A stretch of DNA of 64,000 nucleotides from Psococerastis gibbosa (lineage: Eukaryota; Arthropoda; Insecta; Psocodea; Psocidae), in assembly GCA_963971405.1 (NCBI GenBank), contig OZ020484.1:37098770-37162769 (forward strand), given 5' to 3'. The translations under genes and the position numbers were made by a program. Below are positions 1 through 12,739 of this stretch, piece by piece; the stretch's first letter is position 1; the number at the start of each line of letters is the position of its first letter. The notes beneath the pieces were generated by a model. That model made no database searches. It was not told the DNA's origin and saw only the letters and a program-made list of their open reading frames with translations.

Positions 1-744
1 CTGTCACAGTAGGTTTTTTCCGGGTCGGTTTGCAAACCTTGGCAAGGTCTGCAAACATGATCTGGCTTGTGCATTTTGTCGCATCACTTCGGGTGTCGGT
101 TGATGCATGTAGAACTTCAGGCTGTGTACCGTAGATGTCTAGGCCGCCTATGCTTATACATGGGCGAGACCGGCTTCTTACGGTGTACAGTCTGATTAAT
201 CTCTAACGGTCATCCGGAGGTGATAAAAAGGCAGCGACTGACAGTTACTGCGTTCAGTCTCATCCAACTTTTACCGTAAACGTTCTTTTATTTTTGACAT
301 ATTATGTATTTGATTCTTGACTCGCCAAAGTCACTTATTTAGAAGTAGCCTACTCCAAATTGTGAAAGTGTATAAAGTGATTATCTGAAATAAGTGTGAG
401 TGAACTCCAATAATGAACTGCATGTAAACTTAGTAATGGGGTGGTGAGCGAGGGCTCTCCCCCAATCATGCTGATCCAGTACTCAGAGCTGAGCGCATTG
501 GGCCACTGCCCCGCGCGCCCCTTTCGACGGTTACCAGGGACCTCTACACTGTCAATCCAGCCGAGTTACCAAACTTGCACAAGTGCGTGATATCCCACTT
601 ATAGAGTAAGTCCGCTATATGTGAATAATATAATGTACAACCATGTATACCTACGATATTTCTTATTAATTAGCAGAATGACCTATCCGTAGCTAGTCGG
701 ATGCTTGAGGAGATTTTAGAGTCAGTTCAAGAGAAATCTCCACA
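1..744. other. Left flank, no gene seen
   Basis: No open reading frame resembling a gene. The stretch from about 200 to 410 has a core-promoter look (separate entry). The sequence from about 420 to 744 shows no recognisable domain and no clear match to other parts of the window. It could be the end of another retroelement cut off by the window edge, but I cannot show this. Confidence 0.5.
221..260 (+). promoter_or_regulatory. Possible TATA-Inr core promoter
   Basis: An ATAAAAAG box at 223 is followed about 33 bp later by TTCAGTC, which fits the arthropod initiator TCAGT. The spacing is right for a TATA-initiator pair. No host exon follows on the plus strand, so it may be the promoter of an element end. 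It may also be chance. Confidence 0.3.
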
Positions 745-847
745 CCTTCAGAACTTCCAGCAGACTTCTCTTCTGGGTACACCAGTGTGGGTAAGTCCAG
801 CCCTTTATTCTTTTAAGTTAAAATTACAGTCCACTGAATTCCTAACA
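745..847 (+). repeat. BEL/Pao LTR end, left copy
   Basis: About 103 bp, from CCTTCAGAACTTCC to the CA at 847, are repeated almost base for base at about 6609-6713. Sequence further upstream does not obviously match the right LTR, so only this inner part is recognised as LTR. Confidence 0.75.
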
Positions 848-3800
848 TGGTCCTACGAAGCCTCAGTCTATATATATAATTCATACGTTAAATTTAGCAT
901 AGCTACTGCCACTGTCTGTACTCGGACTCGCTGTGTCCCGTTTGTTGCTTGTTTTTCCAGTTGATTTTTCTTTATTATCTTTGCAATGGATTGTATTCCT
1001 GAAGGCGAAGACCCGTTGGTAGTTTTAGCCTGTTTGTTGTACGAGGGGGAAAGTTTGTTCGCCCAAATTACGCGAACTAGGGATCTAATATTGCAATATG
1101 CCAAGAGCAAGTTAGTACTTGCGCGGGCCAAGTACGAGTATGCTCAACGTTTGCGAGACTCCTTTCATACTAATCTGAGCAAGATTACTTACGCAAATAC
1201 CAAGGTTCAGCGCGAGGATCAATTGGAGGTTGCTAAGGTTCAAATAGCATTCGATGATGTATTTGAAACTATCGAAGTATTATTCAGCGAATTTGAGGAC
1301 GCGAACAGCTCATGTGCCTCGGCACCGCCAGCTCAAGCGCCCGTCCAAAGGAAAGGAGTTCGGTTACCCCAGATAAATGTCCCCACATTTTCAGGGAACA
1401 TCAAGGAGTTCCCTACATTTATCAAACTGTTCGATTCGGTCTATGGCCACAATACTTCTCTAACCAACATGGAGCGATTATACTATTTAATAAGTTTGCT
1501 TTCTGGCGAAAGCCTAGCTTTGGTGCAGAAATTTCCTCTTTCTGATGTGGGTTATAAGGATGCCTATGCGGCCCTAAAAACTCGATATGAATCTTCCCGT
1601 ACTTTGACAACTATTTATGTCAATGAATTGTTGTATTTTGAACCTTTAAAAAAGGCTACATCTCAAAATTTAACAAATTTTTTAGAAGTGCATCAGAATC
1701 AGGTGTCTGCCCTAAAAGCACTCGATGACGCCACAGACTTGTCAGATTTTCTTTTGGTTCAACTTTGTACTCGCAACTTGGACCCCCTCACACGTCGGTT
1801 GTTTGAACAACAGTCGCACGCCCCTATGCCTACGTATCAAAATTTAATTGATTTTGTAACAAGACAGTGTCAGACTCAGACTCTGCTAGAAGCAGAAAAA
1901 TCCAATGTTTCTAGTAAAACTCAGATCAGTCCCAAACGGGGCTCGAACCCAGTACATTTGGTTTCAAAACCAAGCTTTAGTGCGGATGTCCGTCCTGAGC
2001 TCCCCGCGGGTAGGACGAACAAAAATAAACAGTTTGCATGCCAATTTTGTGGCCATTGTTCGCACAAAATATATCGTTGTGAAAGTTACCTTACCCTATC
2101 ATACCCAGACAGGGTGAAATGGGTAAAGGAAAATAAGAGGTGTTACAATTGCCTAGGTGCATTTCATGATTTGTCTCGTTGCAGGACTCGGCACGTCTGC
2201 AACGCCCAGACCGCCCAGGGAACCCCCTGCAGGTCGAAACTTCATACAACCCTTCATGATCCCGAAGAACGGGAGAAGCCAAGAAGTACTACTTCTTCCC
2301 TCTGTAATCAGATTTCTGAACAGAAACCCGTTATGCAAACTTTGCTTGCCACTGTTGTGGCTAATTATGTGGATGCCACTGGCTTCACATACCCTGTACG
2401 TTGTGTCCTAGATTCTGGCTCTATGACGAGCTTGATTACTATGGAAACGGCCAAGCGTTTAGGCCTTGCCGTACGAAAAAACTCAAGTTATACTTTGACT
2501 GGAATTTCTGGTTCTGAAACCCAAACATTGGGGTCAGTATCCCTTACTCTAAATTCCAGGTTCAACCCTCAGGTTTCAGTTAGGATTTCGGCTGGTGTTT
2601 TAAACAAAATCACCGGAGATTTGCCCTCTGAACAGGTACCCAGGGATGTGCTTCAGCATTTTCACCGTTTGCCCTTGGGAGACCCTAAATTTGGCGAGGT
2701 AGCCAAGGTGGATGTCTTGTTAGCAGTAGATGTGATGATGGACATTTTGAAGACTAAGTTGGCCGAATGTAACGTAGCTCAAGACAACCCCTTAGCTATC
2801 AACACAGGGTTCGGTTATATTATTTGTGGGCGTGTACCAAACTCCAATAGCCCTGTTTTGCAGTCATTAATGCTGACGGAAAATAAAAATTCACAAATAG
2901 AAAAATTAATAGAAACGTTTTGGGAAGTTGACACCCTTCCCACCGAAAAGGTACCCTTATTGACAAAAGAAGAAGAATATGCCGTCGAGCATTTCAATAA
3001 AACATACAATAGAGACCCTATCACAGGTAGATTTTCTGTTTCACTGCCGTTTAAACCCGAATCTCAAAACAAGTTGCTCAGCAATAGAAAAAGAGCTTTG
3101 GGAGTTTTCCTCGCGATGGAAAAAAGTTTGTCTAAAAACCCCTCAAGCCAGTCGGATTATGCCATGGCATTGGCAGAATACGCAGATTTAGGGCAGATTA
3201 AAAAAGCCATAAATCCTGCACCATATTTAGTAACTTATCATACAGTGTATAAGCACCCCGGATCACCCGCTAGGTTGGTCTTCAACCCGAGTTTCCCTTC
3301 TGGGGACCGAAAAATAATGTTAAATTCAATGTTATTGCCGGGCCCTCCCTTACAAAACGAAATTACTGCCGTTCTAATAGGTTTTCGTTTTCCCCTGATC
3401 GCTCTAACTTGTGACATTTCTAAAATGTTTCGCAATATAGATTTTGAACCCGGACTCTGATGATGTCATTCACTTCGTTGCAAGAGTAGGGTCCGAACCA
3501 CCCAGTGAGTGGAGAATAACACATTTGTGTTTCGGACTTACTTGCGGCCCCTTTATTGCCCTGAAAGCCGTGGAAGTGTTGGTAGACGAACAACGAGCTA
3601 CCTACCCTTTGGCAGCACAGGCGTTAACCCGACAGCGCTACTGTGATGATATTTGCACTGGTAGTGACTCAGTAGAAGAAGTAATTAGCCTAAGAGACAA
3701 CATGATCGAGGTTCTTAGCAAAGGCCAATTTCCTTTAGCCAAGTTCTCTTCTTCTAACCCCGCAGCCTTGTCAGGCTTAAACCCAGAACTTCTGCAACAG

Positions 3801-6397
3801 CAACCCTTAGATTTTGAAAATTCCAACCCTAGTAATTCAACCCTTAAAGTTCTAGGTATGCACTGGAACCCACACCACGATTCCTTCTTTTTTGCCGTGA
3901 AAGAGTTTAAGGAAAATCCCACAAAAAGACATTGCCTAAGTTATATTATGCAGGCTTACGACCCTTGTGGCATTGTCAACCCCATAATTTTTTCTTTAAA
4001 GTTGTTTATGCAGCAATTATGGGCTACAAATCTCAGTTGGGATGAAGTATTACCCCAGGTGTTACAAAATGAATGGTATAGCCTAGTAGGTGACATAAGT
4101 GAACTGGAACAATTATGCGTGCCCCGTTGTGCGAGAAGGCCAGGGGTAGAAAATTTTGTTTGTGCATTTACAGACGCTAGCCAAAGTGGATGGGGCTCTG
4201 CCCTATATTTGGTTAATAAAGACAGTTCTGGTCAAATTAATTTTTCACTACTTATGGCAAAGTCAAAGTTGGCCTCCCAACGTTCAAAGCAAACTTTGCC
4301 AAAGTTGGAGCTGAATGCCGTTTTATTAGGAGCAAAACTTATTGATTGGTTCAAGTCAGCGCAGTTCCCAATCAATATTTCTAAGTATTGCCTTTTTAGT
4401 GACTCAACCATTGCATTATCATGGGTGACCTCGGTACCCGTTCATAGATTGCAAGTTTTTTGTGCTAACCGAGTTAGTCAGATAAAGGAACTTATTCCAT
4501 ATGCATCATTGTACTATGTACCTACTCATGAACATCCATCAGATTTGGTTACAAGAAGTATAACCGCTACAACTTTTTTACAACAATCAATTTGGTTCAA
4601 TGGGCCGGATTTCCTTAAGAAAGAATTTCCGCCACCAAATGAATTTCCCAGTTCTAACGTTCCGGATAATCTTCCTGAACTTAGAAAAGATGTGTCTTGT
4701 ATGGTTACCAATATAAGTTCAGACCCGCCGCGGTATGAAAAGTTTTCCCCGTGGTCACAATTGATTAACGTTACCGCTTGGTGTCTTAGGTGGGTTCACA
4801 ACGGTAATCCCAAACGTTCAGTTCCAAAAATTTTGGGGCCCCTTACTGTAAAAGAAAGATTCAAAGCTGAATCTTGTCTTATTGCAGCGCAGCAAAAAAT
4901 AGATTTTCTTGAGGATCTCTCCCGTTTAAGCAGATGAGGTTTGGCTGCTACCCATAAGCTGGCATCTTACACTCCATTCATTCATAATGGTATTTTGAAG
5001 GTGGGGGGAAGGCTACATAATGCACTAATAAAATTCGATGCCAAACATCCCAGTTTGTTGCAAGTTGGTAGCCACCTAGCTACAGTAATATGCAGATATT
5101 ACCACAAGTTAAGTGGACATTCAGGTCCGTCGCTTAGTCTAACATTGTTACGGCAAAAGTTTTTGATCATTAAAGGTCGATCCCTTATGAAGCGCACTTG
5201 TAGAGAATGTGTGCCCTGTGCCAGATGGAGCACTAGCTCCAAGATACAACCTCTAATGGGTGATTTACCCGTCTGTAGAGTAACGCCCACCAATAGGCCT
5301 ATGGTGAAAATAGGCATAGATTACGCCAGATTTTTTAAAGTAAAAACTGGTCCCCGCCGAAACAGTCCGATAACTAAAGGTTACTTATTAGTTATAGTGT
5401 GTTTATTTACTAAAGCCTGTCACTTGGAATTTGTTAGCGATTTATCGTGTGAGGCATTTTTTGCCGCGTTTGACAGATTCGTTAGTAGGAGAGGTTTGCC
5501 GACCCTGGTCATCTCAGATCAAGGAAAAGTTTTCATTGGAGCCAAAAACAAAATAAATGAACTAAGTAATTTCTTAAAAGAAAAAGAAAATAAAATAATT
5601 AGTCACCTTGCTCAGCAATCAATTGAATTTAAATTTACTAATGCTTATAGTCCAGAAATGGGTGGACTCCATGAGGCGGCAGTAAAAAGCTCTAAGAAAA
5701 TTTTAAAGAAAATTATAGGCGATACTGTGCTGAATTTTGAAGAATATTCCACAGTGTTCACACGAATTGAAGGTTTATTAAACTCAAGACCTATATTCCC
5801 AATTTTTTCAGATGAATCACACATCTTTCTTACTCCAGCCCACCTACTAATTGGTGCCCCTGTAGTCTCTCCGCCAGAGCCAATTATCGAAGAAAATTTA
5901 TCAGTTAGTGGTAGATGGGCCAGATTGAGAGATCTGGTGCAGTCTTTTTGGAGACTTTGGTCCCATGAAATTTTAAATACTCACATGCAGAGAGGTAAAT
6001 GGAGAAAGGCAACGCCTAACATACAAGTAGGACAACTGGTTCTAATTCGCGACGCGCTTACAACCCCCTCCTCTTGGCCTATTGCAATGGTGGAGTCTGT
6101 CGTTTTGGGTTCACAATCAGCAGTACGTACTGTTCGCACAGCTGGCAGTAGAGAATTAATAAGAAGCGTGAATAAGCTAGTTATCATTCCGGTAACAGCT
6201 GATGTTTAATTCTAAAATTATATAATCAAAAGTAATGTATTTAGGCATGCAAGAGAAAATGCTTGCCAACATTTTATTTAAACTTATTATTGTTTACATA
6301 ATATTTTCCCTTAGATACTTATTATAGTGTACTGCAGGAAAATATTACACTTAACTTCGAATTCTTTATAAAGGATAAAACTACCCTTTGCGGGGGG

Positions 6398-6713
6398 AAT
6401 GTTCAAAATTGAATCAATCATGTTTCAACTAGGTGCTGATAAGACCATGTAAGAATCAGTCAGTCTAGAGTCGAGATCCAACACTGTAACTGCATTATTC
6501 CCTTGTTCTTTAAACTATAATTATTCTATTTATTATTATTAGTAATTTAATATACATTCGTGATACCACTCTGGTGCGCCATACCCAAGTTCAAGAAAGA
6601 AGAGAAGGGCCCTTCAGAACTTCCAGCAGACTTCTCTTCTGGGTACACCAGTGTGGGTAAGTCCAGCCCTTTATTCTTTTAAGTTAAAATTACAGTCCAC
6701 TGAATTCCTAACA
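6398..6713 (+). repeat. BEL/Pao right LTR
   Basis: Begins with TGTTC just after a purine-rich tract (GCGGGGGGAA) and ends with CTAACA, so it has the TG...CA ends of an LTR, about 316 bp. Its last 105 bp or so match 745-847. It directly abuts a family A repeat, which suggests that the element landed in or beside a pre-existing family A copy. Confidence 0.7.
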
Positions 6714-7132
6714 ACCCAAATAGATAATTTAAGTAGTTCCATGGTAAATAATTGTCCTAGGGTTAAATTTCGGTTGCCTCGACTTTCCCTATCCCACTGA
6801 ATTGATAGATGGGACAATTGCTTAGTCCAGACCAATATATTACAACCATGGCAGGTTTTGCAATGCACTGAGGCATTAATTATCGGTAATTTTGTTAATC
6901 CAAAGTAAAAAAAAAAGATCCCGAGAAATGATTTTTGTGAACCTACATGCCAAATTTCATCAAAATCTACCGAGCAGTTTGCCTTCAAATCGGCGAACAG
7001 ACCAACAGACATTTCGTAAAAAACATTTTTTGGGTTCTTAGAACGTTAAAATGTGTAAACCCACTGAAATCACATAATCAAACATTTCGACCATCACAAA
7101 GCTTACCCTATACTACGTATAAATAGGGAAGT
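6714..7132 (+). repeat. Dispersed repeat family A, copy 1
   Basis: Shares the left-half phrase GGTAAATAATTGTCC and the right-half phrases AAATTTCATCAAAATC, GACATTTCGTAAAAA and CATCACAAAGCTT with at least eight other loci in the window. About 420 bp, lacking the middle part present in the longest copies. No coding sequence. Confidence 0.75.
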
Positions 7133-7333
7133 AGTAGTAGTAAGTGAGAAACAATTGGTGTATAATTTTTTGGCTTGTAGAATGAAACGGTCTAAAATGG
7201 GACCATATAACAATGATGTCATGTCTTTTTAGGCCTTAAGTTAAAATAAATAGAAATTTGTTGATTCCGATTGTATTGATTTCATTTTTGCAGCAGTCAG
7301 GCAGTGTCCGTTGTAGGCCGGGTCATCATTCCA

Positions 7334-10300
7334 TCAAAAAACATACGTTGAGTAGGGATAGGCTCCATACGCGTAAGACGGGGCATAACCTGTTAATAAA
7401 ATTCATAAGTTAATATCGATTAAATTATACGCTACACATAAATTAAGTCTGGCAGTTTCCAAGTAGCGACACCCGATTTCTATTTTAATAATAAGGCGCA
7501 GGCGAAATGCGATTTCTGATGTAATAGATATGTCATGGGTAGTTGGGTCTGAGGTTTGAAAAACTGCTTTCGGGAGCTCTCTGGGCAGCGGAACACAAAA
7601 TTAGAGTCTGTTCTAAAATAAACAGGGGAGGGGGGTCTTATTGGGCTGCAGCCTCTGTAAATTTTAAACTTTACTGCTGCTATGTAAAATCCCACTATTT
7701 TGCGGCCATTTTTTCAAAACATATCCCCTAAGGGAGACCCCCGGGTGGTCCTGTTTACAGTAATATGAATAAGCCTTCCTCTGCAAGCTTTGCAAAATAA
7801 TAAATTCACTGAGGTGCTGTGTAAACCCCACTATATCAAATAATGAGTTTTTGGTATCAAAAAAAGCAGAAAAAAATTCTCCGTCGAATGAAACAGAAGT
7901 AAATCAGAGAAAAAAAAATCTGGATTCAAATTAAATGAGTTAATTCTCTTTCTGAGCAACAAAATCCCCACATGTTACGCTACTTGGTATAGAAGTAACT
8001 CCACTTCCTTCTCTACGGCCCGATTTATATGGCTACAGCAGCCTGCTCCAAACGGAAAAATATCAAAAAGAAAAAAACACCAAAACGGTCTTTTTGCAAT
8101 TTACTCGAAACTAAAAATTTTGAGTTACTTTCCTTTGACTCGGAAAAGGCGTTATGTACATACATTATAATACGTCGTAATTGTAACATGACCATTTAGT
8201 CCGCATGTCCGGAATGCCTATGCCCGCCACTGAATAATTAATTACCTTTTGATGTGCCTTTGCTCTCATTTGTACGAGTATCACCATAACTTCTAAAGAA
8301 AACACTAGATACAATTGAGTTAATTTTTTTTAAAACTTTGATTGAATAACAGCCCACCCTCCCCGAAAAAAACCTTGCTACGGCCTTGGCTAGGACATGC
8401 GAGTTAGCTTATCAGACTGTTATGTCGACCCCCCACCCCAATACCCTAACTCCGAGTGTAGCTGTAGTGTAACTTTCATAAAATGTCGCCCTTTTACTTA
8501 GGGCCCGCTAAGCTAACAGGCTGAGGCAGGTTCCGAGGTTATGATTGGATGTCGAAACTCGGAAATGGTCAATTGACTTACAAGCTTTGAAGGTTTATGT
8601 TACTACGGGTCGCATACCCATTTCTCATATTTAGATTCAAATTACTACGGCTTTCAAAAAAACGTACTACGAAATATTACTGTATTTAGATTTAAGGCAA
8701 AGTAAGATTTCATAGGCTAACAGTTATTGACTGCATGTCTACTTACCGAATGAGCTGTAAGCATAGGGACTGTAAGCACTGTATGTCGGATGTAGGGGGT
8801 AGTATGGGGCCTTGTAAGCGTAAGATGAAGAGTAAGCTAGAGGTGCAGCGGCGACGTAGGGAGTAGCCAAGAACCCGGGCTTGGGGTTCGGGTTGGGTTC
8901 AGGCGCCGGCATAGCGGAAGCCATTGCCACAATCACTGCAAACACCAAAGCCTGAAAAATAAAATCCATCTGTTATTGTGCCTGTAGAAAACAATAATAA
9001 ACTCTAAAGGTTGCTTATTTATGAACAACCTGCGATTTCTATGTAGATAACTTCACAGTAGTTTTTGTGTGAAAAGGTGTGATGCGATCGATAATTTTAG
9101 AACAATTCCCTGTTGATAAACGAGAAAATGAGATTTTTCTTAACTGAGATCTTCAAAACTTGTTTGCTTTATACGTTAGTATATAATATTTATACGTTAG
9201 TATAAGGAAAGCCTTGTAATGGTCGTCCTTTTCCATTCCGAGATTTCAACGGATTTACACGTCTTGCAAAAAAGTGTTTTTACGAAATGTCTGTCCGTCG
9301 ATTTGAGGGCAAACTCGAAAAAACGGCTATTCTTATTTTATTTCAAAAACGGCTCCAACGATTTTCCTTTAATTAACTTATGTTGTAGTCGATATTAATG
9401 TGAACAAAACGCAATAAAGTTAGGTCACTTGCCCCTTGACACTGGTTCAAAAAATATAAAAGACACAATTTTCATGAAAAATGACTAAAAAATATTTTTT
9501 CTGCGTAACATTTCTCCCGATGCTTTCCAACTTCCGGTATGTTTTAGGCGTTAAATAGAGTAACAAAACCGAACAGGGTGCTTTCCCAGCAAAGTTTTGG
9601 TTTGGAATATGATTTTTTTTTTGGAAGAAATTATAAATAATTATTTATGCCCAATAATACATGGCATACCCTCTCATTGTTACTGTGTTGTATTATATTG
9701 GTTCTTGACTATGCGATCGTCCCATCGATCAATTCAGTGCTTTGGGACTGTCGAGGCAACCGAAACTTAACCAGAGGACAATTATTTTGCCATTTAACTG
9801 ATTAATTTTTGAAATTGAAATGTTTTTTTTTTTTGGTGTCTCAGAGTTTTGAAATGGAAACCTATCAGAAGTTATAAATCAAATAAGAGCTCATTGTTTT
9901 AAGACATTTCACCCGGAGGAGACCCCCGGGCCCCAGAGAATTGCCCCCCTCCCCTTTGGAAAGCAGTTACATTCTTTGCGTTTGTTACTGCACTCAAAAT
10001 TAGTAAAACTCCACAATATCAGACATATTTTTCGAAAAAATTCACCCGGGGCCCCCTTTGCTCACAATTGTGTTAATTGCCTGTAAAATCTCAAAGGTAC
10101 TGCTATCAAAATTCGTAAAATCAAAACTATTTCAGCTATTTACTCCCCTTCAGGTCTCCCGAACCCTCTGGCTCATACACAAAGGACACTAAGGTCATTA
10201 ATTTAAAGCTGTATGTATGAGAACGGTTTTCCCCCCTTCGAAACCCTGAGCATTGCTATTATAATCTTTCGTGAACTTACCAGGACAATTTCATTTTTTG

Positions 10301-10772
10301 CTTTAATGAGAAGGGGTGAAGGGTGAGGCTTCTGGAAGATTTACAGATTTATTTATTTATTTTTAATTTTATTATATGGGCTTAGCCCCCCCCCCCTCCC
10401 CAGACTTTTTGAGATTATCCGCCAATATTAATAACCGAAACATAAGATATGGACGGGTAGTGGGAATCACCCTGTCTACTCTAAAAGTATAAGTAAAGTC
10501 GGCAGAAAATTTTTGGTCGTAAAAAAGGATGCTGGAAGAGATAAGAAAATTTTACTAACAAAAAAACTCACAACTTATCTTTATTTTAAGAGGGTAAGAC
10601 TATTTTTATTCCTCAATGCGTCAATTTTGATTTGGTATCTCAAGTCAACGGTAGATCTTAAAAATAAAATGAGCGTTCTCGTTCAAAATAGAAATAAAAT
10701 GTGCTAGTGTAGCTGAGCTGCATGAACTAGGTACCTACACTACTATGTACATGTACTTACAAGAGCGTTCAT
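7334..10772 (-). CDS. Nplp4-like secreted Tyr/Pro-rich peptide precursor
   Basis: Three coding exons on the minus strand: 10772-10761, 8951-8747 and 7389-7334, with consistent phases, give 90 residues. Exon 1 is only 12 nt (MNAL) and ends at GTAAGTAC. Exon 2 starts after TTTTTCAG and supplies the rest of a signal peptide (ALVFAVIVAMASA) and a PEPNPNPKPG spacer. The remainder is Ala/Tyr/Pro/Ser-rich with repeated SYAYKAPYYP and YSAYSPYAYSSF-type segments, ending in STYVF. This composition matches arthropod neuropeptide-like precursor 4 and small structural cuticle proteins. Whether it yields peptides or is a cuticle component cannot be told from sequence. A TATA box lies 54-60 bp upstream of the ATG. 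A longer open frame begins MDFIFQ before exon 2, but that part is intron. No recognisable gene neighbours; family A copy 2 lies in intron 1. Confidence 0.85.
7390..8746 (-). other. Intron 2 of the Nplp4-like gene
   Basis: About 1.36 kb of AT-rich intron. Short poly-A and poly-C tracts are present; no repeat family of this window was recognised and no ORF looks genuine. Confidence 0.7.
9188..9815 (-). repeat. Dispersed repeat family A, copy 2
   Basis: Minus-orientation copy in intron 1 of the Nplp4-like gene. It opens with AGTATAAGGAAAGCC (complement of the family right end), continues with GATTTCAACGGATTTACACG and TACGAAATGTCTGTC, and closes with CCAGAGGACAATTATTTTGCC, the complement of the family left half. 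The interior differs from other copies. Confidence 0.7.
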
Positions 10773-10825
10773 TGCGAGACCAGCGTGTACCGACAACTAC
10801 GCCAGTACCCAGTAACCCGGCACCC

Positions 10826-10832
10826 ATTTATA
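10826..10832 (-). promoter_or_regulatory. TATA box of the Nplp4-like gene
   Basis: TATAAAT on the minus strand. Initiation about 30 bp downstream would leave a 5' UTR of about 30 nt before the ATG at 10772. A TATA-driven promoter with a very short UTR is common in arthropod cuticle and secreted-peptide genes. Confidence 0.7.
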
Positions 10833-12295
10833 CTATAGCGCTGCCCCTTAACGTTTTTAGTCAAATTATCCAGGACCGTACACATGATGGAAACTTCACA
10901 CGGAAAATTATAAGCTCAGTTATGTATGGCAACCTTTGCTACCCGAAATCATTGTTTTAAATTAGCTGATTTTGTAGGAAAATTAATTACCTAATTTTGA
11001 ACAGATGGTTCAAAGTAAAAATTGAGCTCAATTGCTATAAATTTGCATAACATTAGATACAATTACTTTTCCAATAACCTATTTTAGAGCAACTTTGTCT
11101 TTATCGTCCGAAGCAAAAATAATAAAAACGAAGCTCTCACCCCATTATAAAATGGATCAGTTCTTTGTAAGGTACCATTTGAATGAATTCTGATAACTGG
11201 ACTAACTGCCAAATTCAAAGTTTCGCCGGCTCGATTACCATCAGCTATTGGACGCTTACCTATCACGAACGCATCAGAATTTGTTATGATTATTATTTAC
11301 TAACTCTTCGGCCACTAATTTTACAACATACATAGTTTACATGCACTGAACACAGCCCATGTGATCTATTAGCAAAGGTTAATGGCGCTTCTGTATAATT
11401 ATATACACAATATGAATGCTATTGGTTAGAGAAAAAGTGAAGTTCAAGTAGAAGTTTCAAACTAGTATACTTTGGCCGTGGTGGAGTGGTTAGAGCCTGC
11501 ATTTCAATAGGGAGAAAGGTCACCGAAATTGGAGTATATAGAAAAACTGGACTTGGCGGGATTCGAGCCCACAATTTACGCCTAACCGTCTTAACCGCTG
11601 GAACACAAGCCCCGACAAGAACAGTAGTTGACCTTTATCCTCTACTTATACGCTCTAATTGACATGATTCGTATTGCTTCGGTGTAGATCGTGGGTTCGA
11701 ATCGTCATGTGATAGAATCATGCATATATACATGTAAGTTCTACCAACTGTATAAGCTAGTAGGCCTACATATCATCCTTTTGATTATGCCTATTTTAAT
11801 ATGATATGTCTCTGCTGGGTTACATTTACACGTTATGTTATCGCATTTAATGATAGATAGGTGGGCTATTGCTCAAATGCAGGCTAGTACTATTTCGAAC
11901 TGCACTTTAGCCTACTAGCTTTTGATTTAATAATCATCTGTATGATACGATATGGGTGAAGCGACCTCGCAGTAATGCTGACTAACGAGTAGTATTGTTC
12001 CCTTTGCTCAAGGACTTATGCAGATATCGGTTTTGTGTTGATACACAACCCTAAACGCTGTAACCGTAACATACTGTTGTACCGAATTCATTCAAGTGAT
12101 ACGTGCTTTAAGTTTACTGAAATTGCGAAACGTTTTGAGATTTGACTAAACTAACCATACTCAAGTCAATTGCCAATGTCAACTAATTTAGGCCCCAACA
12201 GGCTAACTATTCGTAAGAATGAAACACACAGGCCTCGTTCTTGAAGAAGAAACCTAGCCTGCCAACATCACATATTTTCATAATTATTATCATGA
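10833..12295. other. Intergenic, SINE fragments only
   Basis: No gene recognised. Holds tRNA-like SINE pieces near 11470-11720 and otherwise plain AT-rich sequence. The open frame at 11084-11266 (minus) has no recognisable domain. Confidence 0.6.
11539..11612 (-). repeat. tRNA-derived SINE family 1, copy
   Basis: Read on the minus strand it has GCGGTTAAGACGGTTAGGCG followed by a Pol III B-box-like GGGCTCGAATCCCG and then CCAAGTCCAG, the same order as the plus-strand copy at 62263-62370. A related plus-strand fragment with GTGGGTTCGAATC lies at about 11690-11712. Confidence 0.55.
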
Positions 12296-12460
12296 TACGT
12301 AGAGTGGAGTGACTTTCACCCGAAAGGTTGTTAGTTCGAGCCCAACTATGGCTCCATTTTTCTGGTCATACTTCGGAGGGCATGTAAATATTTACTAGTT
12401 GAGTTGATATTTCCTAACTTCGCTAGGTTGGCTTTAATAATAGAACAAAAAAATAGTCAA
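12296..12460 (+). repeat. tRNA-derived SINE family 2, copy
   Basis: tRNA-like head with TTTCACCCGAAAGGTTG and a B-box-like TTAGTTCGAGCCC, then a body containing ACTTCGGAGGGCATGTAAA and CTTCGCTAGGTTGGCTT, ending at AATAGAACAAAAAAA. The same order is seen in reverse at 61122-61255 and 63222-63415. Confidence 0.65.
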
Positions 12461-12739
12461 TTTTTTTTCTAAATCCTTTAATTTCAGTAACATGAATCAT
12501 TGCCCAATTTTTTCTAAATCCTCTAATTTCAGTAACAAGAATCATTATTTACTCATAATTTGCACTCACTATTGATGAAAATATTTTATTTTTTTCATTG
12601 GCGGAATAACAAATTTCTCTCACAATTTCTAGCCATTCATTTTCCTCGCTACGCTTGGACAATTTTGTTAAGAAAATATTTACGAAGAAAACAGTTTAAT
12701 ATAAATCAGGATTGCCCCACTAAACCCCAAAATAAAAAG

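Larger units (their letters stand above)
745..6713 (+). mobile_element. BEL/Pao LTR retrotransposon
   Basis: A fossil of the BEL/Pao superfamily, about 6 kb, plus strand. Parts in order: an inner LTR-type repeat ending in CA at 847; just after it, a stretch that could be a tRNA primer site; a gag region with DUF1759-like sequence and zinc knuckles (CQFCGHCSH, CYNCLGAFH) at about 990-2280; an A17-type aspartic protease with DSG (VLDSGSMTSL) at about 2390-2700; a Pao-type reverse transcriptase with YCDD at about 3000-3950; an RNase H region at about 4150-4600; an integrase with zinc-binding and catalytic parts (GGLHEAAVK) and a DUF5641-like tail at about 5000-6200; and a purine-rich tract near 6390 before the right LTR. 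No envelope gene is seen. It is broken, with about two interruptions in an otherwise long coding region. Few breaks and near-identical end repeats suggest a fairly young copy. Confidence 0.93.

Noticed and set aside
745-6713. Envelope-bearing (errantivirus-like) element
   Set aside because: After the integrase region there is only untranslated sequence and the LTR; no envelope-like frame was seen.
8739-8969. Open frame starting MDFIFQ as the full cuticle-like protein
   Set aside because: The first residues lie before a TTTTTCAG acceptor and the last ones after a GTAAGT donor. Three spliced exons give a better protein with a TATA-driven start.
11084-11266. 60-residue minus-strand frame as a gene
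   Set aside because: Short, no domain, no splice or promoter support.
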